Positions 1 through 6,006 of a stretch of DNA of 6,485 nucleotides are shown one piece after another. Position numbers and translations under genes: made by a program. The stretch is from positions 1-6,485 of the forward strand of contig JAPPKT010000204.1 of assembly GCA_028819675.1 (NCBI GenBank), written 5' to 3'. Every line of letters begins with the position of its first letter. The stretch's first letter is position 1. Origin of the DNA: Caldilineaceae bacterium. Its GTDB lineage: Bacteria; Chloroflexota; Anaerolineae; Caldilineales; Caldilineaceae. The notes beneath the pieces are model-generated. The model had not been told where the DNA came from. It ran no database searches and worked only from the letters and a program-made list of their open reading frames with translations.

Positions 1-334
1 AGTCAAGTCCGGCTGCAGCAAGCGCCAGGCACTCCTCGCCTCCGCGGCCAAAGACAAAGCCGTCGCCCCCTTTCAGACGCACGACCTGGAAACCTGCGTG
101 GACGCGCGCCACCAACAAGGCGTTGATGGCGTCCTGGGTCATCGCCCGGGGGGCATAGCCCTGCTTGCCGGCGAAGATTTTCTCGGCATGGGGACGGACT
201 TCTTGCAAGAGCTCCTGGGCAATCAGCCTGTCGTAGATAACGACGTCGGCGGCACGCAGCAGAGCGAGGCCGCGCACGCTGATCAGGTCGGCACGCCCGG
301 GCCCCGCGCCAACAATGTAGGCTTTGCCCTTCAT
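1..334 (-). CDS. cobA: Uroporphyrinogen-III C-methyltransferase (SUMT), N-terminal 111 residues, cut by left window edge
   Basis: This cytoplasmic enzyme transfers two methyl groups from SAM to uroporphyrinogen III, giving precorrin-2 for sirohaem or cobalamin. The visible protein starts [13 protein letters not shown], which carries the SAM-methylase glycine loop (VGAGPG, residues 8-13). It continues with YDRL (34-37), GKQGY (56-60) and [16 protein letters not shown] (86-101), the family's signature block. About the first two fifths of a roughly 250-residue domain is present; the rest lies beyond base 1, so a longer fusion (for example with uroporphyrinogen-III synthase) cannot be excluded. 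The ATG at 334 directly precedes the conserved strand and has AGGAAGG ten bases upstream (minus-strand complement of 345-351). It follows the precorrin-2 dehydrogenase gene after 67 bases, matching the pathway. Residue 92 is Gly where family members usually have Pro (GGDPF). The symbol is by family; cysG-type or sumT naming would serve equally. Confidence 0.93.
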   Translation of the reverse strand, partial: MKGKAYIVGAGPGRADLISVRGLALLRAADVVIYDRLIAQELLQEVRPHAEKIFAGKQGYAPRAMTQDAINALLVARVHAGFQVVRLKGGDGFVFGRGGEECLALAAAGLD

Positions 335-405
335 GGGGTGTGCGCCTTCCTGACGGGAGGGTGCTGAACGACGAGTTCAGGTTTCCCCAGCGGCAGTGGT
401 TTCAT
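331..405 (-). CDS. Possible 24-residue ORF joining the two sirohaem genes (speculative)
   Basis: An ATG at 405 overlaps the stop of the precorrin-2 dehydrogenase gene as ATGA. The frame runs 24 codons ([20 protein letters not shown] then AHTP) and its TGA overlaps the ATG of the SUMT gene, again as ATGA. Such overlaps usually mean translational coupling, so the frame could carry ribosomes across the 67-base gap. The peptide is proline-rich with no recognised motif, and I see no good Shine-Dalgarno before it. The SUMT gene has its own AGGAAGG inside this frame, so coupling is not needed to explain its translation. It may be coincidence or a remnant. Confidence 0.2.
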   Translation of the reverse strand: MKPLPLGKPELVVQHPPVRKAHTP

Positions 406-860
406 GGCTCATGTTCCAGAAGTGCGGCGATGCGGTCACGGGCGGAGGTGGCCTTGCGGGGCTGTGCTGAATAGGTGCTGACGGAGACGATCAGATCGTC
501 GCGACGGGTGACTGCGGGCGAATGAAAGTTGCCTTCGGCCGGTGCATCGGCCACGTTAACCAGAAGATTTTTCCTGTGCGCGGCCTGCGCGATTTCGCGG
601 TTGACGGAGCGGACGTTGGTGGCGGCAAACACGAGGGCGGCGTCCTCCAGGTCACCGTCCTTGTAGCCGCGACGGATCCATTCGACCTTGCCTGATTCGG
701 CCCAGGCGGCAATCTGCTCTGTTGCGGATGGGCTGACAAGGCGCACGGGCAGTTCAGCGGCCAGCAGTCCTCGCACTTTGCGCTCGCCCACGATACCGCC
801 GCCGACGACCACGGCAGTTCGTCCAGAAAGGTTGGTCACGGTCAGAGGGTATCGCACCAC
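402..860 (-). CDS. Precorrin-2 dehydrogenase / sirohydrochlorin ferrochelatase, short form (Met8p/CysG N-domain family)
   Basis: This enzyme uses NAD+ to oxidise precorrin-2 to sirohydrochlorin, and family members can also insert Fe2+ to give sirohaem, the cofactor of sulfite and nitrite reductases. The 152-residue protein has the Rossmann motif VVVGGGIVGERKV (17-29), FAATNVRSVN (78-87), then NVADAPAEGNFHSPAVTRRDDLIVSVST (102-129). Asp105 matches the catalytic Asp of CysG (Asp105) and Met8p (Asp141). It is shorter than the usual 200 or more residues and ends after ARDRIAALL, so it lacks the C-terminal helical extension seen in Met8p and CysG. The start is GTG at 860, chosen because AAAGGAG (complement of 868-874) lies seven bases upstream. 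It begins 16 bases after the folate gene and is followed by SUMT, which makes its substrate. Whether this short form keeps chelatase activity is open. Confidence 0.93.
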   Translation of the reverse strand: MVRYPLTVTNLSGRTAVVVGGGIVGERKVRGLLAAELPVRLVSPSATEQIAAWAESGKVEWIRRGYKDGDLEDAALVFAATNVRSVNREIAQAAHRKNLLVNVADAPAEGNFHSPAVTRRDDLIVSVSTYSAQPRKATSARDRIAALLEHEP

Positions 861-876
861 TTTGGCTCTCCTTTGC

Positions 877-2316
877 TCAGGCGTACGAAGGCGGGCGCCG
901 GCCGGGGGAACCCGCCAGGATCGCGTCGACTACTCGCACGGCCTGCACGTTTTCGCGGACATCGTGGACGCGGACGATCTGTGCGCCGCGCTCTACGGCC
1001 ATAGCGTTGGCCGCAATTGTGGCCGGGAGCCTGTCATCCACCGGGGCGCCGCCTGCCATTTTGCCCAAGAAGCCCTTGCGAGAACAGCCAAAGAGGAGCG
1101 GGTAGCCCAGTTCCTGAAACTCATCGAGGCGGGAGATGAGGGAGGCGTGCTGGGCAGGCGTTTTTCCGAAACCGATACCGGGATCAATGATACGGTGCCA
1201 GCGGGGAACGCCGTCGAGGCGGGCCCGCTCAAGAGCCGCGGATAGTTCTTTACGTACACCGGCTACTATGTCGATCGATTGTTCGAAAGGGGAGGGCGGG
1301 CCGCTTGGCGCGTCTGCGGTCGAAGGGCCGGTGCGGAGGGGCGCACGATTGTCCATCAAGACAAGTGGCACACGGGTGCGAGCGGCCAGGGCGCCCATCG
1401 AGACAGAAGCGCGAGGACTGAGAGGCGGGGGTTGAGATGGATCCTCTCCTGCGCGGCCGGCCAATTGGGTCGATCGCGATCCTGAGACGTCGTTCAGCCA
1501 GCTGGCCCCGGCATCAAGAGCCGCCTCGGCGACGTCGACACGAAAGGTATCGACCGAAAGGGGAACGTCTACGGCATCGCGAAGGGCGCTGATCACCGGA
1601 ATTACCCGACTGATCTCCTCCTCGAGGGGTAAGTAGACGTGGCCAGGCCGAGTGGAGTAGCCGCCCACGTCGAGGATGTCGGCACCGGCGGCAACGAACT
1701 TGCTCGCCTGTGCCACTGCCGCCGCAATCGTGTCAGGCTCTTGGGCAAGTCCGTCGCCGGAGAAGGAGTCCGGCGTGATGTTGAGTATGCCCATTACCTT
1801 TGTGCCCTGCCCCCAATGCCACAGTTTTTCGCCTACTGGCATCACCCGGGCTGGTACCGGCATCTGCAGGCGCCGCCAGAGCTCCGACACTGAAATGTTC
1901 AGGCGGGGATGGCGCAGTTGCCGGTCCAAGTCCAAGAGAGGAGCCAGCACAAAGTCCCGTTCGGGAATGCCGATGTGGGGGATGGTCAGATCGGGGGTAT
2001 CGACGAGAGCATCGTCGAAGAAAAGGATATCGAGATCGATGACGCGGGGACCGTAGCGAATCGATTTGATCCTTCCGAGGGCGACTTCGGTCTGCTTGAC
2101 GGCGCGCAGCAGTTCTGACGGGGTAAGGCGTGTAGAGGCTTTACAGACTGCGTTGAGGAAGAGGGGCTGATCGGTGACCAGGATCGGATCTGTTTCGTAG
2201 AGGTGTGACGTCTCCACTATGGTCAGATACGACGACATGGCATCCAGGGCAGCGTGGAGATGGCCGGCCCGGTTTCCGAGGTTGCTGCCCAGGGCAATGA
2301 AAGCTGTGTGGGGCAT
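877..2316 (-). CDS. folKP: Bifunctional HPPK-DHPS: 6-hydroxymethyl-dihydropterin pyrophosphokinase fused to dihydropteroate synthase
   Basis: The protein carries two consecutive folate-pathway steps: ATP-dependent pyrophosphorylation of hydroxymethyl-dihydropterin, then condensation with p-aminobenzoate to dihydropteroate. Of 479 residues, about 1-150 are HPPK: FIALGSNLGNR (6-16), QPLFLNAV (50-57), and RYGPRVIDLDILFFDD (87-102) with the Mg-binding DxD at D94/D96. Residues from about 170 are DHPS: MGILNITPDSFSGDG (175-189), GADILDVGGYSTRPG (211-225), SVDTFR (254-259), NDVSG (275-279), DPGIGFGKT (378-386), GCSRKGFLG (410-418) and RVHDV (449-453). Two low-complexity insertions, about 283-306 and 327-343, lengthen DHPS. 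VLMDN has Asp322 where VLMH is usual. I chose ATG 2316 because homology starts at once after it; an in-frame TTG at 2373 would add 19 unconserved residues. No clear Shine-Dalgarno is seen at either. It heads the leftward operon. Confidence 0.95.
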   Translation of the reverse strand: MPHTAFIALGSNLGNRAGHLHAALDAMSSYLTIVETSHLYETDPILVTDQPLFLNAVCKASTRLTPSELLRAVKQTEVALGRIKSIRYGPRVIDLDILFFDDALVDTPDLTIPHIGIPERDFVLAPLLDLDRQLRHPRLNISVSELWRRLQMPVPARVMPVGEKLWHWGQGTKVMGILNITPDSFSGDGLAQEPDTIAAAVAQASKFVAAGADILDVGGYSTRPGHVYLPLEEEISRVIPVISALRDAVDVPLSVDTFRVDVAEAALDAGASWLNDVSGSRSTQLAGRAGEDPSQPPPLSPRASVSMGALAARTRVPLVLMDNRAPLRTGPSTADAPSGPPSPFEQSIDIVAGVRKELSAALERARLDGVPRWHRIIDPGIGFGKTPAQHASLISRLDEFQELGYPLLFGCSRKGFLGKMAGGAPVDDRLPATIAANAMAVERGAQIVRVHDVRENVQAVRVVDAILAGSPGRRPPSYA

Positions 2317-2438
2317 AGATAACCCGGTGACGCAAGTTGCGCGGCAAAGTCTGTTGAGCCGGGCCGCCGTCAAACGGGTTGCGTCCGGCCACCATTCACG
2401 GCCCAGGCAGTCATCAATCGCAGGTACAGAACTGGCAA

Positions 2439-2449
2439 GGCCTCAGGCC
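2439..2449. promoter_or_regulatory. Perfect 11-base palindrome at the predicted leftward transcription start
   Basis: GGCCT-C-AGGCC is a perfect odd-centred inverted repeat. It begins two bases downstream of the leftward -10 hexamer, where a repressor would block initiation. Known families were not matched. With five-base arms, chance is a fair alternative. Confidence 0.25.
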
Positions 2450-2451
2450 GA

Positions 2452-2457
2452 ATTATA
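2452..2457 (-). promoter_or_regulatory. Candidate -10 element for the folKP operon
   Basis: The minus strand reads TATAAT, a perfect sigma-70 -10 hexamer in an AT-rich patch within otherwise GC-rich DNA. At 17-base spacing the -35 position (2475-2480) reads CTGCTT, a poor match, so the promoter would be weak or activator-dependent. The predicted start lies near 2445, inside the palindrome 2439-2449. Confidence 0.4.
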
Positions 2458-2505
2458 TACTCTTTGACCCGCGAAAGCAGTATTGATTTCGGGTGGATGC
2501 CCTTT

Positions 2506-2518
2506 CTGAACAGTTCAG
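2506..2518. promoter_or_regulatory. Perfect 13-base palindrome abutting the rightward -10: candidate operator
   Basis: CTGAAC-A-GTTCAG is a perfect inverted repeat with six-base arms and a single central A. It ends one base before the TATAAT at 2520, so it fills most of the spacer between -35 and -10, a classic repressor site. The arms contain GAAC/GTTC as in Gram-positive LexA boxes, but the one-base centre does not fit the four-base spacing of those boxes, so I do not call it LexA. Confidence 0.4.
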
Positions 2519-2519
2519 G

Positions 2520-2525
2520 TATAAT
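2520..2525 (+). promoter_or_regulatory. Candidate -10 element for the PhyH-dehydrogenase transcript
   Basis: TATAAT is a perfect -10 hexamer on the plus strand. No good -35 is found at 16-18 bases upstream (2496-2503 read GATGCCCT), so recognition may need an activator. The predicted start is near 2532, giving a leader of about 130 bases before the ATG at 2661. Confidence 0.45.
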
Positions 2526-2660
2526 CGTTGTGGGTGCCATTGCTTGTTTGGAGAGCAGTATTGTGTCCCTTTTCTTGCCAGAAATGGGGCTTTGTACTGC
2601 ACTCTTCACCCGTCTCAGTTTAACAATCCACGCAAATGAAGCCTGTGAAAGAAAGGCGAC

Positions 2661-3464
2661 ATGGACGAACTGAATGTCGACTATCCGCTTACCGATGAAC
2701 AGATTTCGGCTTACCGTCGCGACGGTTTTGTGAAGCTGCCCAATGTTCTGTCGGCGGAAGTGTTGGACGTATATGGCGCGGAGTTTACGCGCCTCGTGAA
2801 GGCCCTTAACCGGCAGACCCTGGCGCTTGAGGAACGGAACACGTACGGGAAGGCCTTTCTACAGATTCCAAATCTGTGGGAACACAGCGGGATGGTGAAG
2901 AGTTTTGTGCTCTGCCGTCGATTGGGCAAGATCGCGGCCGAACTGATGGGCGTTGACGGCGTGCGCATGTACCACGATCAGGCGCTCTACAAGGAGCCTG
3001 GGGGAGGATTTACGCCCTGGCACGTCGACCAGTTTTACTGGCCGCTGTCAAACGACAATTCGGTTACGGCCTGGATTCCCTTGCAGGAGGTCCCGTTGGA
3101 GATGGGACCTCTTTCGTTCTGCGTGGGGAGCCACAAGCTGTTGAAAAATCGGAATCTATCGATCAGCGACGAGAGTGAACGGCGGATCGGCCGCACATTG
3201 CACGACTATCCGAAAAGCATTGAGCCGTTTGCCTTGGGGGAGGTCAGTTTTCACTCCGGTTGGACATTTCACCGGGCGGGGCCGAACGAAAGCGACCGGA
3301 TGCGGGCAGTGATGACCATTATCTATATGGAGGACGGGATGCGGGTCGCGCCGCCGAAGAACGAGAATCAGCAGAGAGATTGGGAGCGCTGGCTGCCCGG
3401 GGCGAAAATTGGAGAACCTATCGACACGCCGCTGAATCCCGTCATTTACTCTGCCCGCGAATGA
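2661..3464 (+). CDS. PhyH-family (phytanoyl-CoA dioxygenase-like) Fe(II)/2-oxoglutarate-dependent oxygenase
   Basis: Family members are soluble non-haem iron oxygenases that couple 2-oxoglutarate decarboxylation to hydroxylation of a small substrate. The 267-residue length is typical. It opens with the usual LTDEQISAYRRDGFVKLPNVLS (10-31). The iron triad is visible: H121 and D123 in PWHVDQFYWP, and H204 in FHSGWTFHRAGPN. Arg215, eleven residues after H204, is the expected 2-oxoglutarate carboxylate anchor. A C-terminal WLPGAKIGEPIDTPLNPVIY block (244-263) recalls a large uncharacterised environmental PhyH subgroup rather than true phytanoyl-CoA hydroxylase. The ATG at 2661 follows GAAAGG (2651-2656) at four-base spacing. 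A zinc dehydrogenase follows after 120 bases without an obvious terminator, so the two may act in one catabolic or biosynthetic route. The substrate is unknown. Confidence 0.93.
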   Translation: MDELNVDYPLTDEQISAYRRDGFVKLPNVLSAEVLDVYGAEFTRLVKALNRQTLALEERNTYGKAFLQIPNLWEHSGMVKSFVLCRRLGKIAAELMGVDGVRMYHDQALYKEPGGGFTPWHVDQFYWPLSNDNSVTAWIPLQEVPLEMGPLSFCVGSHKLLKNRNLSISDESERRIGRTLHDYPKSIEPFALGEVSFHSGWTFHRAGPNESDRMRAVMTIIYMEDGMRVAPPKNENQQRDWERWLPGAKIGEPIDTPLNPVIYSARE

Positions 3465-3584
3465 AGTTGCCGCCGCGCCAACAATATGGGGCGAAGACGT
3501 TGTGCAGTTCAGGGTAATTGGAGATTGGGAGCGGCACGTGCGCAAAGTCAGGTGGAATGCTGAAACGCTCAGGAGCAGGTCTGA

Positions 3585-4610
3585 ATGAAAGGCGTAGCTA
3601 AACTGAGGCCGGGGGCAGGTCAAGTCGGTCTGCTGGACGCGCCCGAGCCGAGCGCAATCCCTGGCCATGTCGTTATCGAAGTGACGGCTGCCGGGCTTTG
3701 CGGGACAGACGTACATATCTATCACGACGAGTACCCGTGCCGGCCACCGGTGATCCTCGGCCACGAAGTTGCGGGAAAGATCGTTGATGTTGGCAGCGGC
3801 GACTCCCGATTTCGAACCGGGAGTTCGGTGACCAGCGAACCCAACTTTGCGCTGTGCGGAACATGCCCTTTTTGCCGTGCGGGGATGCTGTATCATTGCC
3901 CGCAGCGCGCGTCGATTGGAAGCGGGGTAAACGGAGCATTCGCCCGCTACGTGCTTGTGAAGGAACGATCGGTGCACCTGTTGCCTGACGGCGTGGACGA
4001 ATGGTCAGGGGCATTGACCGAGCCGCTGGCCTGCTGCGTTCATGCGCTGGAAAACTCGAGGGTTGAGCCAGGGGACCTGGCGGTGATCACAGGGCCGGGC
4101 GCCATCGGTCTGATGATGCTTCAGGTGGTGAAGGCGGCCGGTGCGCGGGCGGTCGTGATTGGTACGGAAACCGACGAAGCGCGGCTGGAACTGGCGCGGC
4201 AGCTTGGGGCGGACGAGACCTTGATAGCGGGCAAAGACGACCTTCACGAGCTGGTGATGGAACGCACGGATGGTCTCGGCGCGGATATCGCGTTTGAGTG
4301 CTCCGGCGCAGGGCCCGGCGCGCAGACGGCCCTTGATCTGGTGCGGCACAGAGGGCGCTATGTACAGGTGGGGCTATTCGGCAAGCCGGTGATGTGGGAC
4401 CTTGAGCAGGTCTGTGTCAAGGAGGTGCAAGTGCAGGGCACGTTCGCCACGGTGGCCAGCTCATGGCGCAAAGCCCTGGCTATGCTACACACCGGTCAGC
4501 TCCGGACGGAACCGCTGATCAGTCACCGCCTGCCGTTGGAGGCGTGGCAAGAAGCCTTCGACCTTTTCGAAGGCCGTGAAGGGGTGAAGATCGTGTTTTC
4601 GCCAGAGTAG
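3585..4610 (+). CDS. Zinc-dependent medium-chain dehydrogenase (sorbitol/threonine dehydrogenase-like)
   Basis: This cytoplasmic NAD(P)-dependent oxidoreductase probably oxidises a secondary alcohol of a polyol, sugar or amino acid. The 341 residues show a GroES-like N-half with the catalytic zinc site: C39 in GLCGTDVHIY, H60-E61 in GHE, and E146 in TEPLACCVHA. The four structural-zinc cysteines C91, C94, C97 and C105 are intact. The Rossmann half has GPGAIG (170-175), and Glu195 at the end of the second strand aligns with the acidic residue that favours NAD+ over NADP+. It ends like related dehydrogenases (LPLEAWQEAFDLFEGREGVKIVF). The start ATG 3585 has AGGAG at 3571-3575, nine bases upstream. 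It lies 120 bases after the PhyH gene on the same strand, suggesting shared transcription. It cannot be narrowed to sorbitol, threonine or another substrate from sequence. Confidence 0.94.
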   Translation: MKGVAKLRPGAGQVGLLDAPEPSAIPGHVVIEVTAAGLCGTDVHIYHDEYPCRPPVILGHEVAGKIVDVGSGDSRFRTGSSVTSEPNFALCGTCPFCRAGMLYHCPQRASIGSGVNGAFARYVLVKERSVHLLPDGVDEWSGALTEPLACCVHALENSRVEPGDLAVITGPGAIGLMMLQVVKAAGARAVVIGTETDEARLELARQLGADETLIAGKDDLHELVMERTDGLGADIAFECSGAGPGAQTALDLVRHRGRYVQVGLFGKPVMWDLEQVCVKEVQVQGTFATVASSWRKALAMLHTGQLRTEPLISHRLPLEAWQEAFDLFEGREGVKIVFSPE

Positions 4611-4743
4611 GAGCTATTTGAAGGGGCAGCGAACGCTTTCCGGTCGCGGCGGGTTGCCAGAGTTCGACTGTTCACTCGGGCATTGAACCGGTGCAAAACT
4701 GCGCCTATCCATCGAAGTCCTATCCCATTCCCAAATTCTTTGC

Positions 4744-5829
4744 ATGTCTGAGGTCGTACACTCCACGATTCCGGCGGGCCGACGGTGTCCCAGTTGCGGT
4801 TCACGGGTAGCCCAAAACGCTGAGACCTGCTACTTCTGCGGTCATGAACTGACCGGAACGCCCAGGACAAGGCCTGCACGCCTGAATATACGTGATGCGG
4901 TGCTGGCGCTCACTTTGCTGGCGATCGTGATCGGCTGGTGGCAGTTCGGCAGTCTTGGTGTGAATTTCCAAAGGACGAACGGCTCCCAGACCGAATCCAG
5001 CCCGACCTCACTGGAACCTGCGGATGCCCAGCCAACGGCCGACCCAGACGTTCAGCAGCCCGGCGTTTCAGTCGGTCGCCACACGGTGCAATCAGGTGAA
5101 ACCTTGCTTGGAATCGCCGGACGCTACGGGGTGACAGTAGAGGAGATCCAGGCTGCCAACAATCTAAGCGGAACTCTGATCCGCGCGGGTGACGAATTGC
5201 TGATTCCGGTCGCAGCATCGATCTCTGAGAACGGAGGCAACGGCGCGCCGACGATCTCCACGGTCTTCAGCTATGTTGTCAGGCCGGGCGATACAGTTAT
5301 CTCGATTGCCGTTCGCTTCGGAACGACAGTTGCGGCCATCCAAGAGGCGAATGGGATCGGGCCGGACGATTTGATCCGACCTGAGCAGGTATTGCAGTTG
5401 CCGGTTTCAGGCGTCCCCTCCAACATTCTAGCGGTGGAAGGAGCAACTCCCTCGCAGCGGGAAACGAATTCGGGTCAAATGTATATGCCACTGCAAATAC
5501 TGGGGCCGGAAGACGGTGAACGGATTCCCCAATCCGAAGACGTGTTGTTTCGCTGGTTAAGTAGCGGCCTGCTGGAAGAGAATGAGTGGTACGTCGTCTA
5601 CGTTTGGCCGTTGGAAGGGCTATTTGAACTACCGCCCCCCGTTTGGACGAAGGCCAACAGCTATCGGTTGCCGAGCCAGTGGGCGCCGCCACCTGATCGG
5701 GACGTCACTTACAGGTGGCAAACGTCGGTTGTGCGAGTATTGGTGGGGCAGGAAGGAGAGTTGAGTCTCGAGGCGGCGAGCGAGCCTGGGGATGTACGCA
5801 GTTTCGAATGGTTTGGCAGCGGAAACTGA
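4744..5829 (+). CDS. Membrane-anchored LysM protein: N-terminal zinc ribbon, one TM helix, two LysM domains, C-terminal beta-rich domain
   Basis: The 361-residue protein starts with a zinc ribbon, CPSC (15-18) and CYFC (29-32). An Arg-rich stretch (41-50) precedes one hydrophobic helix (about 51-69), then a Pro/Ser/Thr/Gln-rich linker (75-110). LysM 1 spans about 112-156 (HTVQSGETLLGIAGRYGVTV) and LysM 2 about 176-221 (YVVRPGDTVISIAVRFGTTV). LysM modules bind N-acetylglucosamine polymers such as peptidoglycan. Residues 247-358 are rich in Trp/Tyr (FRWLSSG, YVVYVWP, YRWQTSVVRV, SFEWFG) and resemble an Ig/FN3-like beta sandwich. The positive-inside rule puts the ribbon in the cytoplasm and the rest outside. 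No catalytic domain is recognised, so it may be structural or sensory. No Shine-Dalgarno precedes ATG 4744, but the ribbon leaves no later start. TTGAAC (4684) and TATCCA (4706) are a weak possible promoter. Confidence 0.88.
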   Translation: MSEVVHSTIPAGRRCPSCGSRVAQNAETCYFCGHELTGTPRTRPARLNIRDAVLALTLLAIVIGWWQFGSLGVNFQRTNGSQTESSPTSLEPADAQPTADPDVQQPGVSVGRHTVQSGETLLGIAGRYGVTVEEIQAANNLSGTLIRAGDELLIPVAASISENGGNGAPTISTVFSYVVRPGDTVISIAVRFGTTVAAIQEANGIGPDDLIRPEQVLQLPVSGVPSNILAVEGATPSQRETNSGQMYMPLQILGPEDGERIPQSEDVLFRWLSSGLLEENEWYVVYVWPLEGLFELPPPVWTKANSYRLPSQWAPPPDRDVTYRWQTSVVRVLVGQEGELSLEAASEPGDVRSFEWFGSGN

Positions 5830-5848
5830 GTCTTAGCCCAGAATTTCC
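5821..5848 (+). terminator. Hairpin across the LysM gene stop codon, possible weak terminator
   Basis: GGAAACTG (5821-5828) pairs with CAG plus TTTCC (5839-5841, 5844-5848), giving eight pairs with an AA bulge and a ten-base loop. It includes the TGA stop. No T-run follows directly (TTTT comes only at 5867), so intrinsic termination is doubtful; it could instead protect the 3' end. Confidence 0.2.
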
Positions 5849-6006
5849 GAATTGGCTGCGATCTCCTTTTGTCTCCCAAACAACCGAGTCCTAAGCAGAG
5901 GCCGGCTTCTGAAGGAAGGGCCACAAAATCGCGTCCAGAAGTGCTTGTCTTCGCCGATCCACAGGGGGAATCCGTTCCGATGAAGGCATGAATTCCTACC
6001 AGCTGG

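Larger units (their letters stand above)
2317..2660. promoter_or_regulatory. Divergent intergenic control region between folKP and the PhyH gene
   Basis: No credible gene lies in these 344 bases. They hold near-consensus -10 hexamers facing left (2452-2457) and right (2520-2525), two perfect palindromes next to them (2439-2449 and 2506-2518), and a 10-base direct repeat (2476-2485, 2554-2563). If those promoters are used, both transcripts have leaders of about 130 bases. The part nearest folKP (2317-2438) shows nothing further I can name. Confidence 0.6.

Noticed and set aside
688..1245. Plus-strand ORF (185 codons) antisense to the precorrin-2 dehydrogenase and folKP genes
   Set aside because: It crosses two real minus-strand genes and shows no motif.
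2317..2373. 19-residue N-terminal extension of the HPPK-DHPS protein from TTG 2373
   Set aside because: The extra residues precede the conserved HPPK strand, no ribosome binding site supports the TTG, and ATG 2316 fits the family start.
2464..2673. Plus-strand ORF (69 codons) with a hydrophobic middle, overlapping the PhyH start
   Set aside because: It starts with TTG without a Shine-Dalgarno, covers the promoter and operator region and has no recognisable family.
3534..3541. GCACGTGC palindrome in the gap between the PhyH and dehydrogenase genes
   Set aside because: An eight-base palindrome is common by chance in GC-rich DNA, and no promoter-like hexamers accompany it.
3156..3977. Long minus-strand ORF (273 codons) antisense to the PhyH and dehydrogenase genes
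   Set aside because: It overlaps two clearly real plus-strand genes and their gap, has low-complexity Arg/His/Pro composition and no domain. It is a GC-driven shadow.
4628..4637. AGCGAACGCT dyad after the dehydrogenase gene as a terminator
   Set aside because: The stem is too short with an impossibly tight loop, and no T-run follows.
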